In this document: positions 26,700-35,666 of the stretch, piece by piece
Layout: each line of letters starts with the position of its first letter
Position numbering within the stretch: position 1 is the stretch's first letter
Assembly: GCF_021531355.1 (NCBI RefSeq)
Contig: NZ_JADYTS010000022.1
Location: 1 to 40,893 of the forward strand
Origin: Leyella stercorea
Lineage (GTDB): Bacteria > Bacteroidota > Bacteroidia > Bacteroidales > Bacteroidaceae
Direction: 5' to 3'
DNA: 40,893 nucleotides
Position numbers and translations under genes: made by a program
Notes under the pieces: model-generated
What the model was told of the DNA's origin: nothing
The model's input: the letters and a program-made list of their open reading frames with translations, nothing else
The model's database searches: none

Positions 26700-29246
26700 T
26701 TATTTTTCATTTTCCGGCTTTGCCTCAGCAGTCTCTGTAGCCTCCGATTCTGTCGATGCTTGGTCGTCGGCAAGTTTTGCCTCAAGTTCCGAGCTCATCA
26801 CCTTGCACACACTTGCAATCACATCGTTCTTTTTCGAGAGGTTGATAAGGCGAACGCCCTGCGTAGCACGTCCCATTACACGACAGTCGCTCACAGCCAG
26901 ACGAATGGCAATGCCACTCTTGTTGATGATCATGAGGTCGTTGTCGTCGGTCACGTTCTTGATTGCTACCAGTCGGCCGGTCTTCTCCGTAATAGAGAAT
27001 GTCTTCACACCCTTACCGCCACGGTTGGTCTTGCGATAGTCTTCCACCTGCGAACGCTTGCCGTAACCATTCTCCGATACCACCATTACGGTCTCAGTCT
27101 CGGCATCGTTTACGATAATCATGCCCACTACCTGGTCGTCGTCGCCGTCGAGCTGCATACCGCGTACACCAGTCGAAACACGTCCCATAGCGCGTACTGT
27201 ATTCTCGTCGAAGCGTACGGCACGACCGTTGCGGTTGGCAAGGATAATCTCGTTCTTGCCGTTGGTCAGACGAACGTCTACCACCTCGTCACCCTCTACG
27301 ATGTTAATGGCGTTCACACCATTGGTACGTGGACGTGAGTAAGCCTCCAGACAAGTCTTCTTGATGGTACCGTTCTTGGTGGCAAACACAACGTAGTGCG
27401 AATTTACAAACTCCTCGTCGTTCAGTCCGCGCAGACGCAGCATTGCATTTACCGAGTCGTCCGGCTCGATGTTGAGCATGTTCTGAATGGCGCGACCCTT
27501 GAAGTTCTTGTCACCCTCAGGTATCTCGTAGCACTTGAGCCAGTAGCAGCGACCCTTGCGTGTGAAGAACAGCATGGTCTGGTGCATTGTGGCAGGATAT
27601 ATATATTCGGTGAAGTCCTGCTCGCGTGTACGTGCACCCTTCGAGCCTACACCACCACGAGCCTGCTCGCGGAACTCGCTCAGCGGAGTGCGCTTGATGT
27701 ATCCCATGTGGCTCACAGTGATAACCACCGGGTCGTTAGGATAGAAGTCCTCAGCGTTGAACTCATGTTCGAAAGGCTTGATTTCAGTACGACGCTCGTC
27801 GCCATACTTCTCCTTCACCTCGTTCAGCTCGTCCTTCATCACCTTCTTGCACAATTCGGGGTCGTCGAGTATCGACTGCAGATAAGCAATCTGACGCTCC
27901 AGTTCCTCAAACTCAGCATGCAGCTGATCCATACGCAATCCAGTCAACTGCGAGAGTCGCATGTCTACGATAGCCTTCGACTGTATTTCGTCCAGGTCGA
28001 ATCGCTTCTCCAAGTTGCGCTGAGCGTCGCTCGGAGTCTTCGAAGCGCGTATGATGTGCACCACCTCGTCGATGTTGTCGCAAGCGATGATGAGTCCTTC
28101 GAGAATGTGGGCACGCTCCTGCGCCTTCTTCAGGTCAAACTTGGTGCGGCGTATAGTCACATCGTGACGATGCTCTACGAAGTACTTCACACACTCCTTC
28201 AGCGTCAACAGACGTGGGCGTCCCTTCACCAGAGCGATGCAGTTCACCGAGAACGACGACTGCATTGCAGTCATCTTATACAGCTTGTTGAGGATTACAT
28301 TGGCATTGGCGTCGCGCTTCACGTCTACTACGATACGCATACCCTGGCGGCCCGACTCGTCGTTAACGTTCGATATGCCGGTAATCTTACCCTCCTTCAC
28401 GAGGTCGGCAATGCCAGCCACGAGGTCGGCCTTGTTTACGCCGTAAGGAATCTCAGTGATGACAATTTTGTCGTGCGAGTCGCCGCTTTCGATTTCCGAC
28501 TTGGCGCGCATCATGATGCGTCCGCGTCCAGTCTCGTAAGCCTGCTTCACACCAGTCAGACCGTAGATATAAGCACCCGTAGGGAAGTCCGGAGCCTTGA
28601 TATACTCCATCAGTCCGTCAACGTCAATGTCCGGATTGTCGATATATGCGCAGCAGCCGTCAATCACCTCGCCGAGGTTGTGTGTCGGAATGTTCGTAGC
28701 CATACCCACAGCAATACCGTTACCGCCGTTCACCAGTAGGTTAGGAATCTTTGTAGGCATTACTGACGGCTCCAGAAGGGTGTCGTCAAAGTTAGGCGTC
28801 ATGTCTACGGTGTCCTTCTCAAGGTCGTCCATGATGTGCTCGCCCATCTTCGAGAGTCGGCACTCCGTATAACGCATGGCAGCCGGCGAGTCGCCGTCCA
28901 CCGAGCCGAAGTTACCCTGACCGTCTACAAGCATGTATCGCATATTCCAGTCCTGACCCATACGCACCAGTGCACCGTAAACCGAAGAGTCGCCGTGCGG
29001 GTGATACTTACCCAGCACCTCACCTACGACGCGGGCACATTTCTTGTAAGGGTTAGAACTTGTGTTTCCGATGCCCAGCATTCCGTAAAGAATGCGGCGA
29101 TGTACGGGCTTGAATCCGTCACGAACATCAGGCAGGGCACGAGCGACAATCACCGACATACTATAGTCGATGTACGAGGATTTCATCTCCTCTTCAATGT
29201 TAATCTTCAGAATCCTGTCCTGATCAATTGTCTGATTTTCGTCCAT
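26700..29246 (-). CDS. gyrA: DNA gyrase subunit A
   Basis: This 848-aa subunit carries the DNA-cleaving tyrosine of gyrase, which introduces negative supercoils. The N-terminus is [33 protein letters not shown]. The quinolone-resistance region [18 protein letters not shown] includes S87, the equivalent of E. coli S83; the equivalent of E. coli D87 is G91. The catalytic tyrosine is Y126 in AAMRYTE. Six beta-pinwheel blades form the C-terminal domain, with a GyrA-box variant in [14 protein letters not shown], which supports GyrA over ParC. The tail is acidic. Two exported TPR genes follow directly. Several long antisense open frames across this gene are shadows. Confidence 0.97.
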   Translation of the reverse strand: MDENQTIDQDRILKINIEEEMKSSYIDYSMSVIVARALPDVRDGFKPVHRRILYGMLGIGNTSSNPYKKCARVVGEVLGKYHPHGDSSVYGALVRMGQDWNMRYMLVDGQGNFGSVDGDSPAAMRYTECRLSKMGEHIMDDLEKDTVDMTPNFDDTLLEPSVMPTKIPNLLVNGGNGIAVGMATNIPTHNLGEVIDGCCAYIDNPDIDVDGLMEYIKAPDFPTGAYIYGLTGVKQAYETGRGRIMMRAKSEIESGDSHDKIVITEIPYGVNKADLVAGIADLVKEGKITGISNVNDESGRQGMRIVVDVKRDANANVILNKLYKMTAMQSSFSVNCIALVKGRPRLLTLKECVKYFVEHRHDVTIRRTKFDLKKAQERAHILEGLIIACDNIDEVVHIIRASKTPSDAQRNLEKRFDLDEIQSKAIVDMRLSQLTGLRMDQLHAEFEELERQIAYLQSILDDPELCKKVMKDELNEVKEKYGDERRTEIKPFEHEFNAEDFYPNDPVVITVSHMGYIKRTPLSEFREQARGGVGSKGARTREQDFTEYIYPATMHQTMLFFTRKGRCYWLKCYEIPEGDKNFKGRAIQNMLNIEPDDSVNAMLRLRGLNDEEFVNSHYVVFATKNGTIKKTCLEAYSRPRTNGVNAINIVEGDEVVDVRLTNGKNEIILANRNGRAVRFDENTVRAMGRVSTGVRGMQLDGDDDQVVGMIIVNDAETETVMVVSENGYGKRSQVEDYRKTNRGGKGVKTFSITEKTGRLVAIKNVTDDNDLMIINKSGIAIRLAVSDCRVMGRATQGVRLINLSKKNDVIASVCKVMSSELEAKLADDQASTESEATETAEAKPENEK

Positions 29247-29315
29247 TTTATATTATATTGTTTAAGTTTCTTTCTGACGCTTGCCACATACTGCTTTCTA
29301 CAAGCCTCTAAAAGC

Positions 29316-29381
29316 GCAAAATCACCGATTTTGCCGTTTATTTCGCTTCTAAGCGATTTGCAGCATCGCTTTCAAAGTGTA
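29316..29381 (-). promoter_or_regulatory. gyrA leader: promoter-like box and two hairpins
   Basis: On the minus strand, TACACTTTG (29373-29381) resembles TAnnTTTG with one extra base. Downstream, before the gyrA ATG, are two hairpins: AAGCGAT/ATCGCTT (29351-29371) and GCAAAATC/GATTTTGC with a 3-base loop (29316-29334). The leader would be about 120 bases. Confidence 0.45.
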
Positions 29382-29435
29382 AAATTACTATTTTTTTATG
29401 ACTTTACAGCACTTATAGCGCCTAAAAATACCATT

Positions 29436-29470
29436 TTTGTCTATTTTAATAGAAATAATGTATAACTTTG
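29436..29470 (+). promoter_or_regulatory. Promoter of the ferritin gene
   Basis: TTTG at 29436-29439 and TAACTTTG at 29463-29470, with a 23-base spacer (longer than usual). The ATG at 29500 is 29 bases further on. Confidence 0.6.
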
Positions 29471-29499
29471 CAATAGTAAACCTTTAAAACAAAATTATT

Positions 29500-30021
29500 A
29501 TGCTGAACAAAAAAATCGAAGAGGCTCTCAATGCCCAGATTAACGCCGAATTATGGTCGGCTTATCTTTATCTCTCTATGGCTGCTTATGCTCACGCCAA
29601 TGGTAATCCTGGAATGGGCAACTGGTTTGAAGTACAGTTTAAGGAGGAACAAGACCATGCCAAGATTATGTTCAATTACATCATACAGCGTGGCGGTCGA
29701 GTAGAACTAAAGCCTATCGAGGCGGTGCCTACTACATGGGAGTCGCCGCTTGCGGTGTTTGAAGCCACGCTCGCTCACGAGCAAAAAGTGACATCGCTCA
29801 TCAACAATCTCTTTGCTCTTTCTACTGCAGAGAACGACTATGCAACACAAAGTATGCTCAAATGGTTTATCGACGAGCAGGTGGAGGAAGAAGAAAACGC
29901 ACAAAACATCATCGACAATCTCAGAATGATTCAGGGCAACGGCTACGGACTCTATATGCTCGACAAGGAACTTGCCGCACGCACATACGTTCAGCCTTCG
30001 CCATTGGCTGGCAAAGCATAG
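29500..30021 (+). CDS. ftnA: Non-haem ferritin
   Basis: The protein has 173 aa. The four-helix ferritin stores iron in a 24-subunit shell and protects against oxidative damage. Ferroxidase-site residues are in the expected places: E17 (NAELWSAYLYLSMAAY), E50 and H53 (FKEEQDHAKIMFNYI), with a later E and Q in ATLAHEQKVTSLINNL and FIDEQVEEEENAQNIIDNL. The length is right for FtnA. It is a single-gene unit with its own promoter and a downstream terminator, divergent from gyrA. No Fur box was recognised. Confidence 0.96.
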   Translation: MLNKKIEEALNAQINAELWSAYLYLSMAAYAHANGNPGMGNWFEVQFKEEQDHAKIMFNYIIQRGGRVELKPIEAVPTTWESPLAVFEATLAHEQKVTSLINNLFALSTAENDYATQSMLKWFIDEQVEEEENAQNIIDNLRMIQGNGYGLYMLDKELAARTYVQPSPLAGKA

Positions 30022-30079
30022 CTGAAATGTAGGTGTTGTAGTATGCAAATATCGTACAGGCAGTAAAAATGTGTTACAA

Positions 30080-30119
30080 ATAAAAAAACGATTCTAGAGA
30101 TTTCGAGAGCCGTTTTTAT
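30080..30119 (+). terminator. Probable terminator after ferritin
   Basis: AAAAACG (30084-30090) pairs with CGTTTTT (30111-30117). The intervening sequence is partly palindromic (TCTAGA), and the 3' arm ends as a T-run. Confidence 0.5.
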
Positions 30120-30153
30120 TGCTTGTTACGGCGTAATACATCATGTTTTTATC

Positions 30154-30256
30154 AAATAAGCCTCCGTTGCATTACAAAAGTAGTCCTTCGGGATTCCTTC
30201 GGGATTCCTTCGGGATGCTTTCGGGATTCCTTTTGTAATGTAACGGAGGCTTATTT
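30154..30256. repeat. 103-bp palindromic element with four tandem 11-mers in its loop
   Basis: Arms 30154-30180 and 30230-30256 are complementary over 27 bp with one G-U position (AAATAAGCCTCCG... / ...CGGAGGCTTATTT). The 49-base centre holds four 11-mers TCCTTCGGGAT: three exact (30184-30216) and one diverged (30217-30227). Each 11-mer is itself TCC-TTCG-GGA, a mini-hairpin capped by a UUCG tetraloop. No obvious target-site duplication flanks it. It has the shape of a miniature element or a structured RNA, lies between ferritin and a porin gene, and encodes no protein. Confidence 0.93.
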
Positions 30257-30534
30257 TATGTACAAATGTATTCGTTTAGCAACGAAAAGGACAACTTTAG
30301 ATTATGCGATAATTGCACACTTCTGTCGGTATTTGCGTAATTTGTTGTGTGTAAGTGATATACGCTTGCGCGCGCAAAACTCGAGAATTTTGAGCAAAAG
30401 ATTTCTTCGTGCGTTCAACTCGCAGTTTTGAGCGATTAAAAATGCAAATATAAGTCTAATGGTTTTCTAATACTAATCTAATATTGCGGATAATTTACCT
30501 ATTATTAGGTATTTTTATGTCATGAAAAAAGTCG
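30257..30534. other. AT-rich gene-free stretch
   Basis: No credible gene is seen between the palindrome and the porin promoter. The stretch contains a purine/pyrimidine alternating CGCTTGCGCGCGCAA (30363-30377) and two related motifs ending TTTTGAGC (about 30393-30400 and 30426-30433). The frame open here on the plus strand has no family resemblance and includes part of the palindrome. Confidence 0.5.
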
Positions 30535-30542
30535 TACTTTTG
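30535..30542 (+). promoter_or_regulatory. Probable -7 element for the porin gene
   Basis: TACTTTTG followed by CA lies 45 bases before the ATG at 30587. TTTT rather than TTTG occurs near the -33 position. Confidence 0.5.
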
Positions 30543-30586
30543 CAATTCCAAAAGAGTACTATAACTATAACATTGTGAGTACGATT

Positions 30587-31630
30587 ATGAATCGTGTATT
30601 ATTTGTCTTTTTATTAGGCTGTATAAATGCAAGCTTGGCGAGAGCGCAGAATATTAGTGGCGAATACACTACAGAATGGCAGTGGGATATGAAGAAGAAA
30701 ACCAACTGGGTCAACCAACTCCGTTTGGACCTGAACATCCCATTTGGCAATGGTAAGGATTCTTTTGAGGCGGCAACCCTGCATGTCGCAAAAACCGACG
30801 ACACCATTGCTGATGATTGGCAAGGATTCTCCAATATCGAAGCCGACAATATGTTTGCATCCATAGCTGTATTAGGTTTTATGCACGAGTGGAAGTCGGG
30901 ACATGTGTTTTTAGGAGTGCGCAATGTCAATGAAGACTTCTTCACATCCGATGTCACGTCGCTTTTCTTGAATGGCTCGGAAGGTATCTTCCCAACCATT
31001 GCCGCAAGCTATCCGATAGCCAACTATCCCGTGTCGGGACTTACCGTTTATTTTGACGTTACAAAGGGTGCCTGGACATTCCGCAACAGCCTTTACAATG
31101 GTGTAGGCTACAACGGATGGAAGCGCTGTGACAATCCCTTCATAGTGCGCCCCAAGAAAGATGGTATCTTTAATATTTCGCAACTGGAATATTCGCGCGG
31201 AGGCTCCAATTATTTTGCTGGAGTGGCTGTACACAACCGTCAGTTTCCGATTGATGAAGAGGGCAAGATGGCCTCTGCCGATGAGGCATGTCGCCACACC
31301 TCATGCGCATGGTGGGTTTATGGCGAACAGACAGTATGGGCAGCAGCCGACCGAAGCGTAGCGTGCATGGCACAGTATTCTGAGAATACTAGTCGTGATA
31401 ATGGCTGCTACAGATACGCCGAGTTGGGATGCGCATATACCGACAGCAGCAATGAATGTGGACTGTCAGCACAATACGCCCGTTTCAATCAGGGCACAGA
31501 ACGTTCTGTCGAACTGACATGGCGACGACAGATCAACAAGACAATAGCCTTGCAGCCTTCGTTCCAGTACATCAACAATGACAATGGCGACTTCTTTGTG
31601 CTTTGCGCCCGTATGTGCATCAGCTTCTGA
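30587..31630 (+). CDS. Probable outer-membrane carbohydrate porin-like protein
   Basis: The protein has 347 aa. Signal peptide MNRVLFVFLLGCINASLARAQ is followed by a beta-rich sequence of alternating aromatic/polar strands without alpha-helical segments (for example GEYTTEWQWDMKKKTNWVNQLRLDLNIP, LTVYFDVTKGAWTFRNSLYNGVGYNGW, CGLSAQYARFNQ). It ends in a Phe (FFVLCARMCISF), a usual outer-membrane barrel signal. It resembles OprB-type carbohydrate porins of Bacteroidetes, but substrate and strand number cannot be read. The frame opens at GTG 30575; ATG 30587 gives a cleaner signal peptide. It converges on the thioredoxin lipoprotein gene with only 9 bases between stops. Confidence 0.72.
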   Translation: MNRVLFVFLLGCINASLARAQNISGEYTTEWQWDMKKKTNWVNQLRLDLNIPFGNGKDSFEAATLHVAKTDDTIADDWQGFSNIEADNMFASIAVLGFMHEWKSGHVFLGVRNVNEDFFTSDVTSLFLNGSEGIFPTIAASYPIANYPVSGLTVYFDVTKGAWTFRNSLYNGVGYNGWKRCDNPFIVRPKKDGIFNISQLEYSRGGSNYFAGVAVHNRQFPIDEEGKMASADEACRHTSCAWWVYGEQTVWAAADRSVACMAQYSENTSRDNGCYRYAELGCAYTDSSNECGLSAQYARFNQGTERSVELTWRRQINKTIALQPSFQYINNDNGDFFVLCARMCISF

Positions 31631-31639
31631 TTGTATGTG

Positions 31640-32131
31640 TCATTTACTGATTTCGTTCACCATATTCTCAAAAGTCTCCTTAGGCATAGCCCCCATCTGT
31701 ATTGTGGGTTTGCCCTTGGCGGGGATGAATAGGAAAGTGGGTATGCTCTGAATGCCAAACGTCTGAGCCAGTTCCTGCTCCTTGTCGATGTCCACCTTGT
31801 AGAAGTCCACCTTGCCGGCATACGCCTTGGCCATCTCCTCTACAATAGGCGCCATCATCTTGCACGGTCCGCACCATGTGGTGTAGAAGTCTATTACGGC
31901 AGGGCGCTTGCCCTCAAACACCCATTCCGTCTGATGCGTCTCATAGTCCATAATCTTCAGGCGGAAGTCGGCTGTAGAGAGATAAGTCACGGTGCCGTCG
32001 GCAGATGCAGCAGTGGCATCAGTGTTCTGTGCAGCAGTAGACATCTGTACGCTGTTGTCAGCCTTCTTATTGTTAGTACAGCCCGTGAGCATCAGGGCTG
32101 AAGCTAAAAGAATATAAAGTGGAGTTTTCAT
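31640..32131 (-). CDS. Thioredoxin-fold lipoprotein
   Basis: The protein has 163 aa. A lipoprotein signal peptide ends in LTGC (lipidated C18), followed by a Ser/Ala/Thr linker. A complete thioredoxin domain has the active site WCGPC (C87, C90), DFYKVDIDKEQELAQTFGIQSIPTF with the cis-proline, and the terminal helix ETFENMVNEISK. It is predicted to act as a membrane-anchored thiol-disulfide oxidoreductase in the periplasm, perhaps for protein repair or oxidative defence. Its redox partner is not in the window. It is a single gene with its own promoter. Confidence 0.92.
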   Translation of the reverse strand: MKTPLYILLASALMLTGCTNNKKADNSVQMSTAAQNTDATAASADGTVTYLSTADFRLKIMDYETHQTEWVFEGKRPAVIDFYTTWCGPCKMMAPIVEEMAKAYAGKVDFYKVDIDKEQELAQTFGIQSIPTFLFIPAKGKPTIQMGAMPKETFENMVNEISK

Positions 32132-32174
32132 TTCTTTGCAATTCTGTTTTTAGTTACGATTTTCAGTAATGCTG

Positions 32175-32182
32175 CAAAGATA
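32175..32182 (-). promoter_or_regulatory. Probable -7 element of the thioredoxin lipoprotein gene
   Basis: Minus-strand TATCTTTG followed by CAGC lies 43 bases before the ATG at 32131. No convincing -33 TTTG at the usual spacing. Confidence 0.5.
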
Positions 32183-32261
32183 AACATTATATTTCAAACT
32201 ACGGCAATCCAACGCCGTTAGTTTTTTTAACAACCCACAGCACCTCTATACAGCAATTATA

Positions 32262-32280
32262 ATGTAATTTTGCATTACAT
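32262..32280 (+). promoter_or_regulatory. Perfect dyad over umuD promoter and start codon (candidate operator)
   Basis: ATGTAAT (32262-32268), five bases TTTGC, then ATTACAT (32274-32280) form a perfect 7-bp inverted repeat. It covers the -7 element TAATTTTG (32265-32272) and the first two bases of the umuD ATG (32279). A dimeric repressor bound here would block both RNA polymerase and the start. The mRNA would have only about six leader bases or fewer. Confidence 0.7.
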
Positions 32281-32716
32281 GGAAAAGATAGAACTACTCA
32301 AGGGCGACTTCGCCAGCCAGCTGTCATTGGCACTCGCCCCTACCATAAAAGCCGGATTCCCCAGTCCTGCCGACGACTATCTGCACGACAGTCTCGACTT
32401 CAACCGCGACATGATCAAGAATCCCGAAGCCACATTCTACGGTCGCGTGTCGGGCGACTCCATGATTGAGGCAGGCATCTGCGACGGCGACATTGCCGTC
32501 ATCGACCGCTCGCTCCAGCCGCTCGACGGTGACGTGATAGTAGCCTTCGTCAATGGCGAATTCACCATCAAGCGCCTCAACCTCAGCCACATGGCAGAGG
32601 GCTACGTCGAGCTGCTGCCCGCCAACCCCGCCTACTCACCCATACGCATCGATGCCGACGACAACTTCCGCGTGTGGGGCGTAGTGGTGTGGACCATCAA
32701 GCAATGGAGACGCTGA
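32279..32716 (+). CDS. umuD: UmuD-like S24 peptidase (translesion polymerase subunit)
   Basis: The protein has 145 aa. It is a LexA-fold self-cleaving S24 protein without a DNA-binding domain, whose processed form partners UmuC in error-prone repair. The cleavage site is A25-G26 (TIKAGFPSP), the nucleophile S61 (VSGDSMIEAGI) and the general base K98 (EFTIKRLNL). The ATG at 32279 was chosen; a TTG frame opening at 32270 lies inside the promoter. umuC begins 28 bases after the stop. Third codon positions are markedly C-rich compared with genes to the left. Confidence 0.94.
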   Translation: MEKIELLKGDFASQLSLALAPTIKAGFPSPADDYLHDSLDFNRDMIKNPEATFYGRVSGDSMIEAGICDGDIAVIDRSLQPLDGDVIVAFVNGEFTIKRLNLSHMAEGYVELLPANPAYSPIRIDADDNFRVWGVVVWTIKQWRR

Positions 32717-32744
32717 CAATAACAACATATAAATACAAGAAAAC

Positions 32745-34028
32745 ATGAAATGGTATGCCATCTGCGATTGCGACAACTGCTACGTCAGTTGCGAGCGTGT
32801 CTTCCGGCCCGACCTGGAAGGCAAGCCCGTCGTCGTACTGTCCAATAACGACGGCTGCGTAGTGGCGCGCAGCAAGGAGGCCAAGCAGCTCGGCATCAAA
32901 GCTGGCACACCCTACTATCAGTTGCGCCAGCAGCTGCCCCAAGCCAGGATAGAAGCATTCTCGTCCAACTACGAACTGTATGGCGAACTGACAGCACGCG
33001 TCATGGCCATCATACGCGACATGTCGCCCATGTGCTTCCGCTACTCCATCGACGAAGCGTTCGCCATACTCGACGGTTTCACGCCCACTCAGCTCAAGCA
33101 GTGGGGCACACAGCTCCACGACCGAGTGCTGCAGTCGGTAGGAATGCCCCTCAGCATAGGCATAGCCCCCACAAAGACCCTCGCCAAGATGGCGTCACAC
33201 TTCGCCAAGAAGCACCCCGGCTACAACCACTGCTGCATCATCGACACCGACGAGCGCCGCATCAAGGCATCGCGCCTCTACCCCATCGACGAAGTGTGGG
33301 GCATCGGCAGACGCTACGCCGCACGCCTCAACAGCATGGGCATCAACACCGCCCACGACTTCGCCAGCCATTCAGCCACATGGATAAACTCCACATTCCG
33401 TACCATAGTCGTTGAGCGCACGTGGGCTGAACTCAACGGCACCGACTGCAAACCCGACGACATCCCCGCACGCAAGAAGAGCATCTGCACGAGCCGCAGC
33501 TTCGACGGCATGGTGCACGACTTCGAGACCCTGCGCACCCACATAGCCAACTTTGCAGCACGCTGCGCCGAGAAGCTGCGCAAGCAGCAGTCGGCAGCCA
33601 GCATCGTGGGCGTGTTTGTCGACTCCAACCATTTCCGGCCCGAACTGCAGCAATACTCCAACATGACCGAGCAAAACCTCGCCACCCCGTCGTCGTCCAC
33701 CATCGACATCGTCAAGGCAGCCACCGCCTGCCTGCGCCGCATCTATCGCCCCGACATCTACTACAAGCGAGCCGGAGTATTGCTCATAGGCGTGGTGCCA
33801 GACACAGCCATACAGCCCGACCTCTTCACCTTCGACGCCCTGCACCACAACCGCATGACTCAGCTCGACGCCGCTGTCGACAAAATCAACAAGGTAGACG
33901 GCACCGAGACCGTGCTACTCTCGTCGCAGCAATACCCTCAGGGCCGCAAGTTTGCCGATGCCATAAGGCACGAGCACAAGAGCCCCTGCCCCACGACACG
34001 ATGGAAAGACATAATCAAACTGAAATGA
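32745..34028 (+). CDS. umuC: UmuC-like Y-family DNA polymerase V subunit
   Basis: This 427-aa polymerase performs translesion synthesis past damaged bases. The catalytic metal ligands are in [17 protein letters not shown] (D8, D10) and [13 protein letters not shown] (about residues 97-109). [23 protein letters not shown] is the dNTP-binding fingers text, [15 protein letters not shown] is the HhH region, and the C-terminus holds the little-finger domain and DUF4113-like end ([31 protein letters not shown]). It is cotranscribed with umuD. The acetyltransferase start overlaps its stop as ATGA. Confidence 0.95.
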   Translation: MKWYAICDCDNCYVSCERVFRPDLEGKPVVVLSNNDGCVVARSKEAKQLGIKAGTPYYQLRQQLPQARIEAFSSNYELYGELTARVMAIIRDMSPMCFRYSIDEAFAILDGFTPTQLKQWGTQLHDRVLQSVGMPLSIGIAPTKTLAKMASHFAKKHPGYNHCCIIDTDERRIKASRLYPIDEVWGIGRRYAARLNSMGINTAHDFASHSATWINSTFRTIVVERTWAELNGTDCKPDDIPARKKSICTSRSFDGMVHDFETLRTHIANFAARCAEKLRKQQSAASIVGVFVDSNHFRPELQQYSNMTEQNLATPSSSTIDIVKAATACLRRIYRPDIYYKRAGVLLIGVVPDTAIQPDLFTFDALHHNRMTQLDAAVDKINKVDGTETVLLSSQQYPQGRKFADAIRHEHKSPCPTTRWKDIIKLK

Positions 34029-34567
34029 CAGAAAAACAATCCTTCATCAATAATCACACAAGCAATATGACAACAAAACCACAATTCACAGTACGCCCCG
34101 CCACCGAAGCCGACCTCCCCACCATCATGCAGCTCGTGAAGTCGGCAATCCAGATAATGCACAACAGCGGCAACACCGGACAATGGAAAGACGGCTATCC
34201 CGGCAAAGACATCATCATGGACGACATCACATCCCACACCTGCTACATCCTCATGTCTGAAGGCAAAGCGGTAGGATCGTTCGCCCTGAAACCAGGCCCC
34301 GACCCTACCTACTCTAAAATCTACAACGGCGCATGGCTCAACGACGAACCCTATTATGTAGTACACCGCGTTACGAGTCTGCCCGAAAATCACGGCACCT
34401 TCGCCGCCGTACTCAACTACAGCTTCGGCATCTGCAGCAACATACGCATCGACACCTTCTGCGACAACACCATCATGCGACACCTGCTCGAAAAGCACGG
34501 CTTCCACTACTGCGGAATCATACACGTAGCCAACGGCGACGAACGCCTGGCGTTCCACAAGATATAA
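34025..34567 (+). CDS. GNAT-family N-acetyltransferase
   Basis: The protein has 180 aa from the ATG at 34025, which overlaps the umuC stop (ATGA). A later ATG at 34067 ([17 protein letters not shown]) may be the true N-terminus, because family homology starts just after it. GNAT signs are [17 protein letters not shown] at the start, [13 protein letters not shown] (beta strands), [22 protein letters not shown] near the acetyl-CoA site, and [27 protein letters not shown] near the end. The substrate is unknown. It shares the C-rich codon use of umuDC and probably arrived with it. Confidence 0.82.
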   Translation: MTEKQSFINNHTSNMTTKPQFTVRPATEADLPTIMQLVKSAIQIMHNSGNTGQWKDGYPGKDIIMDDITSHTCYILMSEGKAVGSFALKPGPDPTYSKIYNGAWLNDEPYYVVHRVTSLPENHGTFAAVLNYSFGICSNIRIDTFCDNTIMRHLLEKHGFHYCGIIHVANGDERLAFHKI

Positions 34568-34628
34568 TAACTCAAAATCGCCAACGGCGACAATTCAAAA
34601 CTCAACATTCGGTATTAAAAACTCCAAT

Positions 34629-35513
34629 CTATACCCAATTGCCAACAGCATACAAGGGTCTGTTTTCCATCCATTCCTGGTCTTGGTATGGCATCATTGA
34701 AAGACGCAAGCCTTTAAGTTCTGGATGTTTGCCTATAAATGTCCGCAATGATTTGGCATGCACATTCTCTTCTGCCTTAACCTCAATAGGAACAACCGTA
34801 GCCCCCTTTTGCACTATCAAGTCGATTTCAACCCTCGAATCATTGCTGCTAAAATAATATATAGGCAAGTCCTCAGTTATCAATTGCGTCAGGACAAACA
34901 ACTCAGTAAAAGCACCTTTATATTCTTTAAACAGAGTGTCAGCCACAATGACGCTTTCTGCCGGAGCATCAGCCATAGCCCCCATCAATCCAATGTCAAG
35001 TACAAACAGTTTGAATACGGACATCTCTTCATAGAATTTCAATGGAACTGAAGGTGTCGTAATTCGATTGATCTGATATATGAGTCCAGCATCCAAGAGC
35101 CACTGTATGGCAATTTAAAACTCAGAAACTCTTGCCCCTTTCTTCAATGCACCAAAGATGAATTTCTTGTTCTCCTTGGCAAGTTGCACGGGTATAGAGT
35201 CCCACACCATATTGATGCGTGGCACTTCTTGAAACTCGTCGAAAGTCATCGGATACATCTTTATCATATCAACCTTACCTACAGGGAACGATGTGTCACG
35301 ATAAAGCGAAATGCCAAGTAACAAACCTGCTACGGCTACATGATATTGAGGAGCATCTTCACAAAAATATTTCTCTTCATATCTACATTTTTTTGCACGA
35401 ATATTCACCATAGACTTACATTTATTCACACGAACCAGCATTGTATTGAATATTATTAACACTCGTGAGTTACGATATAAAGCCCCCGACCCTACGAAAT
35501 CCCGCCGCCACAA
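34629..35513 (-). pseudogene. Broken AAA_14/DUF4143-type ATPase gene
   Basis: Two minus-strand open stretches (35513-35115 and 35114-34629) are in the same frame, separated by one TAA at 35115-35117 inside the conserved text VSEF-stop-IAIQWLLDAGLIYQ. In this family (AAA_14 with DUF4143) a Glu codon (GAA) is expected there. The middle part is family-typical (YFCEDAPQYHVAVAG, SFPVGKVDMIKMYPMTFDEF) and so is the end (FKLFVLDIGLMGAMAD, PIEVKAEENVHAKSLR). The whole N-terminal P-loop region is missing; the text before about 35400 no longer resembles the family. The gene is both 5'-truncated and stopped. Its lost 5' end lies against the CRISPR locus. Confidence 0.85.
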
Positions 35514-35532
35514 AGTTCGATGGTGTCAGCGA

Positions 35533-35632
35533 ATTTCAATCCACGCACCCACGTAGGGTGCGACGCCCTACCCACACGCCCGAAAACGAGGTGACGGTAG
35601 TTTCAATCCACGCACCCACATAGATTGGCGAC
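35533..35632 (-). CRISPR. Two type I-C-like CRISPR repeats and one spacer at the array's trailer end
   Basis: Copy 1 (35533-35564, 32 nt), read on the minus strand, begins GTCGCACCC and ends GTGGATTGAAAT. It contains the 7-bp stem CGCACCC/GGGTGCG typical of I-C repeats. Copy 2 (35600-35632, 33 nt) keeps the GTGGATTGAAAC end but its other half is diverged, so the stem is lost. A 35-nt spacer (35565-35599) separates them. Another 34 nt (35633-35666) link copy 2 to the first repeat of the main array. Orientation agrees with the main array. Confidence 0.85.
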
Positions 35633-35666
35633 TAGCAATATGGGTGATGTAGACGGAACTTGCTGT

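Noticed and set aside
27396..28739. 447-codon open frame antisense to gyrA
   Set aside because: gyrA is unmistakable on the other strand; this frame has no family resemblance and is the usual shadow of a codon-biased long gene.
28975..28990. Possible quinolone-resistance change in GyrA (G91 where E. coli has Asp87)
   Set aside because: Bacteroidetes GyrA normally lacks Asp at this place, and the key Ser is retained; no resistance can be inferred.
30123..30431. 102-codon frame after ferritin
   Set aside because: Runs through the palindromic element and its 11-mers; composition is not protein-like.
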